A stretch of 64,000 bases of DNA from Amphibalanus amphitrite (GCF_019059575.1 NW_024881539.1:124001-188000); one strand, 5' to 3'. Positions 45,127 to 56,836 are shown, numbered from the stretch's first letter. Made by a program: numbers and translations. The notes: generated by a model not told the origin, from the letters alone.

Positions 45127-46028
45127 TAGGGGAGAGTGGGGCAAAGCGGCCACCCGGGGCAAAGCGGCCACCCATCGTTTTAGCCCTTCATAGCTGGCGT
45201 CAGTTCCAATTTATGGTTTCCAATTATACTTCTCTTCACGGTCGTTCGAATGAGCCAGACCGGGGTTTCAGGCCCATCACCATTGTTCTGTGAAACACGG
45301 AAAAGCATTTCTTGCCAGGTTACCAACTATGTTTACAATTTTTAAATGTTATGTTATTCCATAACCGTTTTGGAATTTTTATAAGCGTTCTTGTTCATGC
45401 ATTGCATGGTTATCGTACATGTATTCTACCAATTTTAATGTTTTTTACCCCACTAATAGCTAAGCTGGAATATTTTTGTCTCGGACGGTATGCGCGGGGC
45501 AAAGTGGCCGGGGCAAAGTGGCCACCCCCTCAATTGGCCATAAGTTGCTTCCATCTGGATAAAAAACATTATTTATATTCAAATGTGTCGTCATGCATTC
45601 ATCATGGCCACTTTTCAGTTGCATGAGTTACCAAATAATGCAATTAAATGTTTATTTTCATGAAAATCCTTTCTTTGTTTACCTACAGGTGGAAGATGAT
45701 AAAGTAAACATCCATCCTCGCTTAACCTTGTCACCATCAAATACACTAGTCGTACACGAGGCAACTATTTTGTTTCTCATATCGGGACTTGAGAAGACGC
45801 CGGTGGCGACTTTGCCCCAGGGTTTGGGGCAAAGTGGCCAATATGTATAGGTTTAAAGTTTTGTCAATATCTTTCATATGTGAACGCCTTTGGAAATAAA
45901 ACGCAGTTGAAATAAAAGGCAACTTACTAGGGATCACATTGGTATAGAAATAATCTTTCCAAGTTTAAAAATCAAGCGTTGGCATCGTGAGAAGCGTTAG
46001 GGTGGCCGCTTTGCCCCACTCTCCCCTA
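45127..46028. mobile_element. TA-flanked MITE with iterated GGGGCAAAGCGGCC motif
   Basis: The ends are TAGGGGAGAGTGGGGCAAAG and its complement, with TA at 45127-45128 and 46027-46028. Direct copies of GGGGCAAAG(C/T)GGCCACC occur at 45138-45175, 45495-45528, 45812-45840 and the right end. Same class as 19873, 32022 and 36226. Confidence 0.85.
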
Positions 46029-46119
46029 CCTATAAAAATCAGCATGAATGGCCCAGCTAGGCTCAGCCCGACCTATAACGTTTTTAAAAGGTTTTTATAT
46101 CAGCAACCACTGCAACTGG

Positions 46120-47590
46120 GCTGATACACTATCAGAGGCCGGTGTGGGACTTTTAGAGGTCGGTCTGGGCCATCAGAGGCCAGTTTAACCCTCGACAGCC
46201 CGGACCTATAGGTTTTCTACATACGCGCCGGCCGAGGGGGCGGGGGGCGGTACGACCCCCTCGCCGTTTCGCCCCAGGTGGAGCTAGCGCGTCGCGGAAA
46301 AACGAGCGTGTGCGCCGTTACAAGACGCAGAGATCGATACCCGATTTTAAGGTCCTAGGTCAACCGGTGATCTCTGAGGTCAGGTCAAGTGCCTCCAGGC
46401 ACGGTTCCGTTTTTGGTGAATAACTTCGCAAAAAACGGCCGCAGAGCCGCGATTTTGCCAGCATCGTGTTCGCCTCTCTCAGGCGCGTCGAATGATATAC
46501 TTTTTGTTTGGGTGAGGTAAACTGAGGGTGTTGACCTCGGGTCATGGTCAGGTCAGCGCCCCCAGGTCACGAAATTGGTCGTAGGAGGTCATGTCGCATA
46601 TCATTCGATTCGGCAGGTCTTCCTGAGTCTATTGATGGCTTTCCCGACTCGCTAGCTCAATTTGATCGGTAGTTATTGACGACAAACCAATATGACCCTT
46701 ATAACTTCATAAATGACGTCGCGCAAGGTCAACATTGCAAAAGTGACGCATCGAACTTTGCAAGGAGTGCATGAAATCACGATTCGGTGTGCTTGAGATA
46801 GTTGGAGATCGTTTCCGGCGCCAGAAAAAGTTTTCAGTTTATCCCCATTGACTTATACCTAGTGGTGAGGTCACGAAAATGACCTGACATATGACCTTTA
46901 GGAAAAATCCGAGATGTACAAGTTGTGAGACTCCTAATGGATACTAGGTCCTCCAAGGTTCATTTCCCTGTGAAATCTCCTCTGGCAGTGAGGACTTTGC
47001 GAAGTTGCGACATCTGAAGACCGTGCAGAGGTTCACTTATGACCTCATGGGTCAGGTCAGTGACCTGATCTGACCCGAAAATACGGTTGGTGTCAAAAGA
47101 TCCGGCGGCTTGATTCAAAGGTCAGGTATGCAAAGCTTCAGCTCTCTATCGCCGGCGTGTTCGGAGCTATCGCGAAAAAAAAAACTATGGAGGGGCGGCA
47201 CCCCCCCCCCCCATCGGCCGGCGAGGGTTAAGGCCCTCAGAGACCAGTACAGGGCCTGCAAAGGGCAGGATGAGACCTTTAGATGCCGACTTGGGCCATC
47301 AGAGGCTAATGTGGGTCCTTACAGGCCAGCATGGGCCCTCAGAGGTCAGTGTGGGACCCTAAAATGCCGGCATGGGCCGGTGTTGGACCCCAGGCCAGCA
47401 GAAGGCCCTCAAAAACCAAGATGGGCCTCAGAGGCCAGCATCGGGTCTTCAGAATCCAGTGCAAGGCCCTCAGAGGCTAATGCGGGTCCTTACAGGCCAG
47501 CATGGCCCCTTAGAGGTCAGTGTGAGGCCGTAACAGACCGGCATGGGCGGGACCTGGAACCTAGAGACCAGCGGTGGGCCACGTGCGTGA
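46120..47590 (+). repeat. ~20-bp GGGCCCTCAGAGGCCAGTGT minisatellite, split by a TTAA element
   Basis: Degenerate units of GGCCCTCAGAGGCCAGTGTG occur at 46120-46184 and resume at 47232-47590. The element at 46185-47231 separates the two parts. The 177-codon frame through 47110-47643 follows the repeat and is not a gene. Confidence 0.75.
46185..47231. mobile_element. piggyBac-like TTAA non-autonomous element (family K)
   Basis: TTAA lies at 46185-46188 and 47228-47231, with termini CCCTCGACAG and CCCTCGCCGGCCGATGGGG. The repeat core GCGCCGGCCGAGGGG recurs inside the left end. The interior is homologous to 55614-56836 and carries AGGTCA copies. It inserted in a minisatellite. Confidence 0.83.
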
Positions 47591-48262
47591 AGTTAGCGTC
47601 GTATTCCGCGACGGATTCAGCGTCGAGTCCGAATTTCAATTAAACCCAGCCTATCCGATGCAGTTTGGGACGCTGATTCCGAATATCGTATTCATTTTAA
47701 ATTTCAAGGTCATCTTCACGGATTGAAATTGAGTCCCCGATGTTTTCTACACCGATCGTCCGATCCGATTTCTGATGGTCGCATTCGATAGCTAGGGTCA
47801 GAATCTCGAGTTCCCTAATATAAACCTTATTAAAAATATTTGACCTTAAAGGTCAAATCACGGATTGAAGTTTTGAGTCCCCGATTTTTTCTACACCGAT
47901 CGTCCGATCCGATTTCTGATGGTCGCATTCGATAGCTAGAGTCAGAATCTCGAATGCCCTAATATATACCTTATTAAAAATATTTGACCTTAAAGGTCAA
48001 ATCACGGATTGAAGTTTTGAGTCCCCGATTTTTTCTACACCGATCGTTCGATCCGATTTCTGATGGTCGCATTCGATAGCTAGGGTCAAAATCTCGAGTT
48101 CCGTTATATATACCTTATTAAAAATATTTGACCTTAAAGGTCAAATCACGGATTGAAATTTTGAGTCCCCCGATTTTTTCTACACCGATCATCCGATCCG
48201 ATTTCTGATGGTCACATTCGATAGCTAGGGTCAGAATCTCGAGTTCCCTAATATATACCTTA

Positions 48263-49154
48263 TTAACCCTCGCATGTGTGCGGCGTTTGCCAGCTTCTAA
48301 TGTGTAGGGGGGGGGTCGGTTGGACCCCCCCCTTGCCGTTTGGCCCCTGATCGAGCTAGAGCTTCGCGGAAAAAACGAGCGTGTTGCCCGTGACGAGAGG
48401 AAGCCGATGATACCCAATTTTAAGGTCCTAGGTCATTGGTTGACCTTCCAGGTCAGGTCAATGACCCAAAGTCGGGAAAATCGGGACCTATTAGAAAGTC
48501 GTAAAGTGTGGCTGCTAAGGGGTTTTTCGGGGTGTTGATCACGAATATGGTGTTAGTTTTGATCACAGATGTCTTTAAGCATTTAGACCAAGTCGGGTCA
48601 GGTCAGGTCAGGTCAACCAGTAGGGGTTGTGACGGGTATTCGTAGTACGTGTCAACCGCCTCTGACAGCTTCGTAACATGTTACGAAGGCACCAAAACTA
48701 CTTCGGTAATGTTCAAATGGTTGCTAAATTCGAATTCAGCTCCAAAAACTAGCCTAGAAACATGTAAAACACGAAAAAGTGAACCGAGGTCACCCGAGGT
48801 CACCAAAGGTCAATGACCTGACCTGACTTTCAGGTGACCTTGACACCCACCCTAATGCATGGGAGCAACATCAAATCACATGTTTGAACGTTTGAAACCA
48901 CGAAAAGCTTGCAAACGCGCGGCTAATGCGAGCCGACATACGCGGAATCGCGATTCCGGCCAAACATGGTTTCGGAAAAGAGGTCACAGGTCAAAGGTCA
49001 TTTGGGTCAGGGTCATGAAATTTTTAGGGTGGGTGTAAAATTGATCAATGCGAGGTTACTGAAAGTTTCGTCGCGATCGGCCGCTTTTTACGCGAGTTAT
49101 TCGCGAAAAACCATGGGGGGTCCATCCGACCCCCCCTACACATGCGAGGGTAAA
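48263..49154. mobile_element. piggyBac-like TTAA non-autonomous element (family L) inside the satellite
   Basis: The left edge is TTAACCCTCGCATGTGTGCG and the right edge is CACATGCGAGGGTAAA (TTAA with one change). ATGTGT recurs 26 bp into the left end only. Hairpins of G- and C-runs lie at 48307-48333 and 49115-49136. The interior is an inverted relative of 14172-15029. The palindrome CTTCGTAACATGTTACGAAG lies at 48669-48688. Confidence 0.87.
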
Positions 49155-49608
49155 AAATATTTGACCTTAAAGCCTAAAGGTCAAATCACGGATTGAAATT
49201 TTGAGTCCCCAATTTTTTCTACACCGATCGTCCGATCCGATTTCTGATGGTCGCATTCGATAGCTAGGGTCAGAATCTCGAGTTCCTTAATATAAACCTT
49301 ATTAAAAATATTTGACCTTAAAGGTCAAATCACGGATTGAAATTTTGAGTCCCCCGATTTTTTTCTACACCGATCGTCCGATCCGATTTCTGATGGTCGC
49401 ATTCGATAGGTAGGGTCAGAATCTCAAGTTCCCTAATATAAACCTCATTAAAAATATTTGAACTTAAAGGTCAAATCACGGATTGCAATTTTGAGTCCCT
49501 CGATTTTTTTTACACCGATCGTCCGATCCGACTTCTGATGGTCGCATTCGATAGCTAGGGTCAGAATCTCGAATTCCCTAATATATACCTTATTAAAAAT
49601 ATTTGACC

Positions 49609-50105
49609 TTAAAGGGACCCTCCCACCTTAACATTAGATTTGAGTTGAGATAGCCAAAATGGGGTCCCTGGCTCACAATTACCGGTTTCGGCATTCACAA
49701 CATCGAGAAATGCCTTAAATCGGAAATATTGAATTTCAAAATTGCAGCATTTTGATTCAGAGGGGCTAATGCATAGGAATACCCCTCTGAATGTGTGACG
49801 TCAGCGCAGATATCTAACGATTTTTAAATGTTTGACTAAAACGTTTTGTAGCACGAGGTGGTATATGCTGCTTTGCGCGCAACAAGTGCCGCACTTTCAG
49901 CTGCCAAACTATTGCTTCCAAATAAAGTCGCTAGGAACAGCGGAGATCCCAAAAAGTAAACAAAAGTAAAAGTCTAATATCTTGAAAACCGGTGAATATT
50001 TTTCGGTGAAATTTAGTAGATATTCGTTTTCGCTCTTTCTGAACCGAGCGACATCACTTTCATGCCAATTCATAAACTTTTTTGAAGGTGGGAGGGTCCC
50101 TTTAA
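49609..50105. mobile_element. TTAA-flanked T2/Kolobok-like MITE inside the satellite
   Basis: The ends are TTAAAGGGACCCTCCCACCTT and its complement, ending GGTCCCTTTAA. The target TTAA is the centre of the monomer palindrome GACCTTAAAGGTC. About 497 bp including the TTAAs. Relatives are at 36760 and 61624. Confidence 0.83.
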
Positions 50106-51181
50106 AGGTCAAATCATGGATTGAAATTTTGAGTCCCCGAGTTTTTCTACACCGATCGTCCGATCCGATTTCTGATGGTCGCATTCGATAGGTAGGGTCA
50201 GAATCTCAAGTTCGCTAATATAAACCTTATTAAAAAATATTTGACCTTAAAGGTCAAATCACGGATTGAAATTTTGAGTCCCCCGATTTTTTCTACACCG
50301 ATCGTCCGATCCGATTTCTGATGGTCGCATTCGATAGCTAGGGTCAGAATCTCAAGTTCCCTCATATAAACCTTATTAAAAATGTTTGACCTTAAAGGTC
50401 AAATCACGGATTGAAATTTTGAGTCCCCGATTTTTTCTACACCGATCGTCCGATCCGATTTCTGATGGTCATATTCGATAGCTAGGGTCAGAATCTCGAG
50501 TTCCCTTATATATACCTTATTAAAAACATTTGACCTTAAAGGTCAAATCACGGATTGAAATTTTAAGTCCCCCAATTTTTTTCTACACCGATCGTCCGAT
50601 CCGATTTCTGATGGTCGCATTCGATAGCTAGGGTCAGAATTTCGAGTTCCCTAATATATACCTTTTTAAAAATATTTGACCTTAAAGGTCAAATCACGGA
50701 TATTTGACCTTAAAGGTCAAATCACGGATTGAAATTTTGAGACCCCCATTTTTTCTACACCGATCGTCCGATCCAATTACTGATGGTCGTTTTCGATAGC
50801 TAAGGTCAGAATCTCGAGTTCCCTAATATATACCTTATTAAAAATATTTGACCTTAAAGGTCAAATCACGGATTGAAATTTTGAGTCCCCAATTTTTTCT
50901 ACACCGATCGTCCAATCCGATTTCTGATGGTCGCATTCGATAGCTAGGGTCAGAATCTCGAGTTCCCTAATATAAACCTTATTAAAAATATTTGACCTTA
51001 AAGGTCAAATCACGGATTGAAATTTTGAGTCCCCCGATTTTTTCTACACCGATCGTCCGATCCGATTTCTGATGGTCACATTCGATAGCTAGGGTCAGAA
51101 TCTCGAGTTCCCTAATATATACCGTATTAAAAATATTTGACCTTAAAGGTCTAATATTTTTAATAAGGTATGTATTAGGGA

Positions 51182-51665
51182 AAAACCGTGAGATTCTACT
51201 GATGCCATTTCATATATGCTTGACCAAGGAAGTCCGACTATACAGCACGTGCTCGGAAAGAGTCCTGTTTTTCTCCAGGCAAACGCTGATACGTTTTTGC
51301 ACTTCGCGATCAGCTTTGTAGCATGTGACTGCTGAGATCTTCCGCGTCTCTTGCTTGACTGCTTGTTTGCTGAGCTACAGCAGGATTTGAGGGACATCCC
51401 GATGCCTTTTCCTTTCAAGCAGCTCGCATAAGAAAAACTGGGTGTCTCTAAACTCTTCAGTGATCTTCCTCATCGATGTTGGAGGGTTCCGCGCAATAGT
51501 GGCAGTGGCTTTTAAATGAACTCTGTATTGCATTCCGATTCTTGTCGCGACCGCTGTGAATCTTGTTTTGGCTTACAACTGAACCTTCTTTCAAAAAAGC
51601 CTCACAGATTAGAAGAATCGTTTTTCTCGTGGGCGTGTACCGAGACTTCAATTTGACTCGAAAGC
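51182..51665 (-). pseudogene. Possible mariner/IS630-type transposase remnant
   Basis: Minus-strand frames with shifts read FRVKLKSRYTPTRKTIL, EAFLKEGSVVSQNK-HSGR and, in another frame, ARNPPTSMRKITEEF and VQKRISVCLEKN. These recall the helix-turn-helix head (TPTRKTI...GSV...K-GHSGRP) and the tail of some mariner-like transposases. Most of the catalytic part is missing. The match is from memory and partial. Confidence 0.4.
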
Positions 51666-52338
51666 GGAGCTGTATTTCTACTATTGACTTTGTAGAGAAC
51701 TAGACATATACAAATACAAGCTCCACCTTCTGGCCCCCATTACATCCAAAAGTCAATCTTACATAATCTCCCATGCTTTCTTGAGTTTCTCTTTCGAATG
51801 ATATATGATTTCACGTCCTTAATCAGAAATGGCATCCGTCAGAAGCAAAAAAAAAAGAAAAATGTGCTACCTTTTTTCTTTCCACCCTGTACACAAAGAG
51901 TAAGGACACACTTGAAATGAGTCAAGGCATAGACCTCTACATCAGAGTGCAGATGTCTATGTCAAAATCATCAAGTTTCTCGTAACTGATTTTTAAATGG
52001 CCACTAGAAAGTCGGACACGGAACAATTCGCTAGAATTTAATGCAGAAGCTCTTCATTAAGAATTCGAAAAGAGTAGTATCGAAAATAGGAATCCTGTAT
52101 GTGATCTAAGGATAAAAGTAAAATAACGGCTTTGGAGGGAAGTTTGAGCTTTGAACAGCCCGACACCAATATCAGACACCCGACCCGACCTTATCCTGAA
52201 TTGCACTCGCGCAACGAAACGTACCAAGCCTGAATTTTAAATCCTTTCCTTTGATTTAGATCATCGGCCTTTACACATACTTTTAAAATGTTTCAGTGTG
52301 GAGTCGCTGCTCAGTACTCACTGCTCACCGAATCAGTG
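51666..52338. other. Spacer, no feature recognised
   Basis: Mixed-composition DNA without recognised repeats or coding potential. Confidence 0.55.
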
Positions 52339-53261
52339 TTAACCCTCGCATGTGTGCGGCGTTTGCCAGCGTCTACAGCGTCTAGCGTGTAGGGGGGGGG
52401 GTCGGTTGGACACCCCCCCCCTTCTGCTGTTCGGCCCCTGATTATTGAGCTAGAGCCTCGCGGAAAAAAACGAGCGTGCTGCCCGTGACGAGAGGAAGCC
52501 GATAATGCCTAATTTTAAGGACCTAGGTCATTGGTTGACCTTTCAGGTCAGGTCAATGACCCAAAAGTCAGGAAAATCTGGACCTGCTAGAACTTCGTAA
52601 AGGGAAGCTGTTATGTTTTTTTTTCGGGGCGCTGATCACGAATTTCATGTTAGTTTTGATCACAGATGATGTCTTCATGCATTTAGGCAAGGTCGGGTCA
52701 GGTCAGGTCAGGCAGACCAGTAGGCGTCCTGCCGGCTATCCATAGTAGGTGTCAACTACCACTAACAGCGTCGTAACATTTTACGAAGGTACTAAAACTA
52801 CTTCGTAAATGTTCAAACGAAGGCTAAATTCGATATCATCCTGAAAACTACCCTAGAAGCATTTAAAACTCGGAAAAATGACCCGAGGTCATCAAAGGTC
52901 AATGACCTGACCTGACCTTCAGGTGACCATGACACCCACCGTAATGCGTGGGACGAACATCATTTCACATGTTTGGATGTTTAAAATCACAAAAAAAAAG
53001 ACCGGAAACGCGCGGATAATGTGAGCTGACCTACGCTGAATCACGATTCCGGCCAAACATGGTCTCGAGAAATAGGTCACAGGTCACAGGTCATTTGGGT
53101 CAGGGTCATGGAATTTTCAGAGAAGGTTAGAATTGATCAACTCGGGGGTACTGAAAGTTTCGTTGCGATCGGCCGCGTTTTGCGCGAGTTATTTGGGAAA
53201 AACCATTGGGGGGGGGAAGGTTCCATCCGACCCCCCCCCCCTATACACCTGCGAGGGTTAG
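52339..53261. mobile_element. piggyBac-like TTAA non-autonomous element (family L/M)
   Basis: The left edge is TTAACCCTCGCATGTGTGCG. The right edge is CACCTGCGAGGGTTAG (TTAA mutated). It has a duplicated-type left end and G-run/C-run hairpins at 52392-52425 and 53210-53242. The interior matches 48263-49154 in the same orientation, with the central palindrome eroded. Confidence 0.83.
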
Positions 53262-53416
53262 CCCTCGCCGGACCGTTGGACACCATCTGGCGGCCGATGC
53301 GCCTTCCACATTATTGAGTTCAGTGATTCAAACGGTGTCACGGTGCAGCCGACATTTACTGCTAGTCATGGTTACTGGTAGCCGACACTTACTGGTACTC
53401 AACGGGGCGCGGGTTA
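53262..53416. mobile_element. Fragment with mixed piggyBac-like ends
   Basis: It starts CCCTCGCCGGACC and ends GGCGCGGGTTAA, so the two ends belong to different TTAA families. It directly abuts the preceding element. Probably a deletion product or recombinant. Confidence 0.5.
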
Positions 53417-54429
53417 ATTTAGGAAACATCAGGCGTATATGACTGACCGTGACGCATGCTACGGTATTGTACCGACGCCATAAGTGGATTACAACGGCGT
53501 TATCAAGATCTCATTGAAGAAATGCATGTGTAACCGTCAAAGCCTTGCATGTGTAACAGTCAATGCAATTGAATATTCATCAGTCTAGTTTCCGGCACGC
53601 ACCAGCATTGGTGGGCATTACGCAACGCATATAACCTTCACCCTCCTTACATCGTGATATACAGGGTGATCTAAAAAAAAAAATTGGAACCCCTAACTTA
53701 AAATGTTTGTAAGTCAGAAAATGTTCACTTTATTGACAAATTGCAAACACCATTAGAAAGAACGTTCAATTCTCTATAAAATCAAGTTGATTTAAGTTAA
53801 TTGTTACTATAAATATTGCCCTAGACATATGCCTATAAAATTTGTGTCACGAAACTCAGTGAAAAGGTTTTGAACATTATGCGTAAATCAATGATTGACG
53901 GTTTGCTGTTCTGAACATGTCGCTTGTTGGAGGTTCATAAATAAAAATAGCTCATTCACGTGCTATTGTAAGGAAAGGAAAGGCTGAGGGCCTGCTGGGA
54001 CCAGTTGCCCCAGAGACTGCTGTCCCGCGCAGTCGGAACTGCCTTGGTCGGAGCTGTCTCCAAGCAACTGCAGGCTTGCGTGACCATAGAGGAGATCTTA
54101 TATACATAGAGATGACGATGACATGCACTTAAAATCGCGGCGATTCAGTGGGTCTTTTTAAGCAACTTATTTTCAGCCAGTAGCGTGCCAATATGGCTGA
54201 GGCATTGTTAGTCTGAAGAAATTATTACGTAGCGAGCGAAGCAAGCGTAGTCTTTCGTAGATTAACGGAAATTTCTGAGTATGAGCGGCCGGCCGGCCGT
54301 GGTTACGCTTTTGCGAGGCTAATATCTCAGCAACCACTTGACCGATTTACGTTCGATGATTTTTCTAGGGTAGCTTCATTCCTTCTACCAAGTATTGGAC
54401 TATTCTCGATGCATGTGGGTGACCGCTTA

Positions 54430-54905
54430 TGCACGTGCCACGTGCAAAACGAAGAGGTGTCAGTTTTGCAATTGTTGCAATATCTTGGTAACTACTTGGC
54501 CGATTGCGCTGAAAGTTGGTATGTAGGTAGGCACCCACTAGGCAATGCATATCCATGTGCCACAGTTGGGGTGCTGCTGCACGTGCGCACGTGCAGGGGT
54601 CTATTCCAGATCTCCAGAACGGCTGAACCGATTGTGCTGAAATTTGGTACATGGTTAGGGACCAGTTAGTAGGGTGCCGTGCAAAAGTCAGTTGTGACCC
54701 ATTTTGCACGTGTGCACGTGCAGGGTGCCGCTTCCAGATCTCGAGAACGGCTAGGCCGATTGCGCTCAAATTTGGCACATCGCTAGGGACCGGTTAGTAG
54801 GGTGCAGTGCACACGTTAGTTGGAGGTGTCCCTTGCAAATTCGTTTGTCCAAGGCCCACCCTCTCGCTCGCTCCGTTGGTCGCCCCAAAAGGCGTTTTAC
54901 TGGTT
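54430..54905 (+). repeat. CACGTG-bearing repeat units, related to the 63005 palindrome
   Basis: The block TGCACGTGCGCACGTGCA (54578-54595) recurs at about 54715. Each copy is followed by CCAGATCTCNAGAACGGCT and TAGTAGGGTGC. It matches one arm of the palindrome at 63005-63634, down to GGCGTTTTACTGG at 54890-54902. Confidence 0.8.
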
Positions 54906-55029
54906 AAAATATTGCTGTTCTTTCCTGGCTGATTTCATTCCTGAGGTAAGCAATGAAATTTGTAGCATGATTTCATTTTGTGTTTTTATTGAATTCCTTA
55001 AAAGCTCGCCTAAAAGCATTCTCTCTCAT

Positions 55030-55440
55030 TCAGGCTCTCATCAACCCGGCAGGCGGTGGACCTCCCGGCCACCTTCCGCGCGGTGGGGGGGGGCATTTTT
55101 TTGCCCCCCTCCCGTATCTCCGAAACTACTGGACGGATCCGTAACATTCAAACGATGTTCGATAGCCCTGTCAAATTTGTCGATGGAACTCCAATTTCAT
55201 TGACCTCGGGGTCACCGATGACGTCACAGGTCAGGTCAAAGATAAAATGTTTCGCGTACGTTAAAAATAGGGCGTACGTTGCCTAGTATATATGTTGCTA
55301 TTAGAGGTCACTGATAATACCATGTCAGGTCACAGGTTAGGTCACCAAGGGTCAGCACATGAACCAACTTTACTATTTACTAGGGTTGTGCGATGCATGT
55401 TTTATGGCCCCCCTGACATGGTCCCCCCCAAAAAAAGGTT
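55030..55440. mobile_element. Truncated piggyBac-like end (family G)
   Basis: GGCAGGCGGTGG, a G-run/C-run hairpin (55084-55110) and the following ~300 bp match the right part of 29399-30602 in inverse orientation. The other end is missing. Confidence 0.7.
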
Positions 55441-55613
55441 ACAGGTCTAAGGTCATTTGGGTCAGGTTCATGGAATTTTCAGGGTAGGTTCCTTGAGATT
55501 TGGTCAAGTTTGGCGCTTTCGGTCAACCGTCGTGAAAACGGCTGTTCTGAACCTTTCTGAGCACGGTGCAAGCTCAAATATACATATGTTGCATGTTCCC
55601 ATTCAATGACACA

Positions 55614-56836
55614 TTAACCCTCGCCGGACCTATTGGTTTTCTACATACGCGCCGTATGTAGACGATTTCGTACGATATGTAGATCTTTGGTACGATTTCC
55701 CTCGCCGTTTCGCCCCTGATGAAGCTAGAGCGTCGCGGAAAAAACAAGCGTGTGCGCCGTTACAAGACGCAGGTACTGGTGCCCGATTTTAAGGTCTCAT
55801 GAGGTCAGGTCAAGTGACCAAGGGCCAGGGTTCAGTTTTTCATAACTTCGCAAAAAAAAAACGGTCGGAGAGCCGCGATTTTGGCATCATCGTGTTCGCC
55901 TCGCTCAGGCACGTTGAATGGTATACTTTTTGTTCGGGTGAGGTCAACTTGAGGTGTTGACCTCGGGTCAAGGGCAGGTCAGCTCCCCCAGATCACGAAG
56001 CTGGTTGACAGAGGTCATGTTACATATTACTCGAATCGGCAGGTCTTCCTGAGTTTATTGGTGGCTTTCCCGACTCGCTAACTCAATTTGATGGGGAGTT
56101 ATTGATGAAAAACTCTAATGACCCAAATATATAACTGCAATGAAAACCGTAAGCCTCATGCTAATAATTATATTAAAAATAGGGCCAAGAAAATAAGACA
56201 TGCTGGGCAAACTGACAAACTGACTTTTGTCAAACCGTCTTACGGTTTTCATTGCAGTTATATATGTAATCATGAGCCTCAAAACCGCGCTTTCTTTAAT
56301 CAATGACCCAAGTGACCATAAATGACGCCACGCAATGTCAACAATGCAAAAGTGAAGCATCGGACCTTGCAAGGCGTGCAAGAAATCACGATTCCATGTG
56401 CTGGAGACAGTTTGAGATAGTTCTCGGCGCTAACATAGCAGTTTTCATTTTTCCCCATTGACTTATACCTAATGGTGAGATCACGTGGCCGACCTGACCT
56501 CATGTGATTTTTAGGGAAAATCCGAGATATATGTACAAGTTGTGAGACCTCTGGATGATACTACATCCTGTAAGTTTCATCTCCCTGTGAAAGTTCCTCT
56601 GGCACTGACGGCGTTGCGAAGTTGCGACATCTGAGGACTGTGCAGAGGTTCACATATGACGTCACAGGTCAGTGACCTGACCTGAAAATGCGGTTGGTGT
56701 CACAAGATGCGACTTGGATCAAAGGTCAGCTATGCCAAGTTTCAGCTCTCTATCGCCTGCGTGTTCGGAGCTATCGTGAAAAACCCTATAGGGAGGCGGC
56801 ACCCGCCCCCCCCCCCCGTCCGACGGCGAGGGTTAA
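55614..56836. mobile_element. piggyBac-like TTAA non-autonomous element (family K/N)
   Basis: TTAA lies at 55614-55617 and 56833-56836, with ends CCCTCGCCGGACC and CCCTCGCCGTCGGACGGGG. The interior is homologous to 46185-47231 throughout, except for the small insertion at 56127-56301. Confidence 0.83.
56127..56301. mobile_element. 175-bp insertion with foldback and 10-bp direct repeats
   Basis: AATGACCCAA flanks it at 56117-56126 and 56302-56311. The first 140 bp form a foldback with arms TATAACTGCAATGAAAACCG and its complement. A 35-bp tail follows the second arm. The related element at 46185-47231 lacks the insert. Confidence 0.7.

Larger units (their letters stand above)
47704..51180 (+). 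repeat. 144-bp satellite array with two transposon insertions
   Basis: About 13 monomers have a period of 144 bp (anchor TGACCTTAAAGGTCA at 47841, 47985 and 48129, resuming from 49160 onward). Each monomer includes a near-perfect palindrome ATTTGACCTT-A-AAGGTCAAAT and the block GATCGTCCGATCC. The array is interrupted at 48263-49154 and 49609-50105. It ends at 51150-51180 with a short monomer fragment in inverse orientation. Confidence 0.92.

Noticed and set aside
47110-47643. 177-codon open frame on the plus strand
   Set aside because: It follows the ~20-bp minisatellite and the transposon end. The protein is simply the repeat translated.
47704-51180. Regular repeats resembling a CRISPR array
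   Set aside because: The whole 144-bp monomer repeats, with no unique spacers, and the host is an animal genome. It is a satellite.
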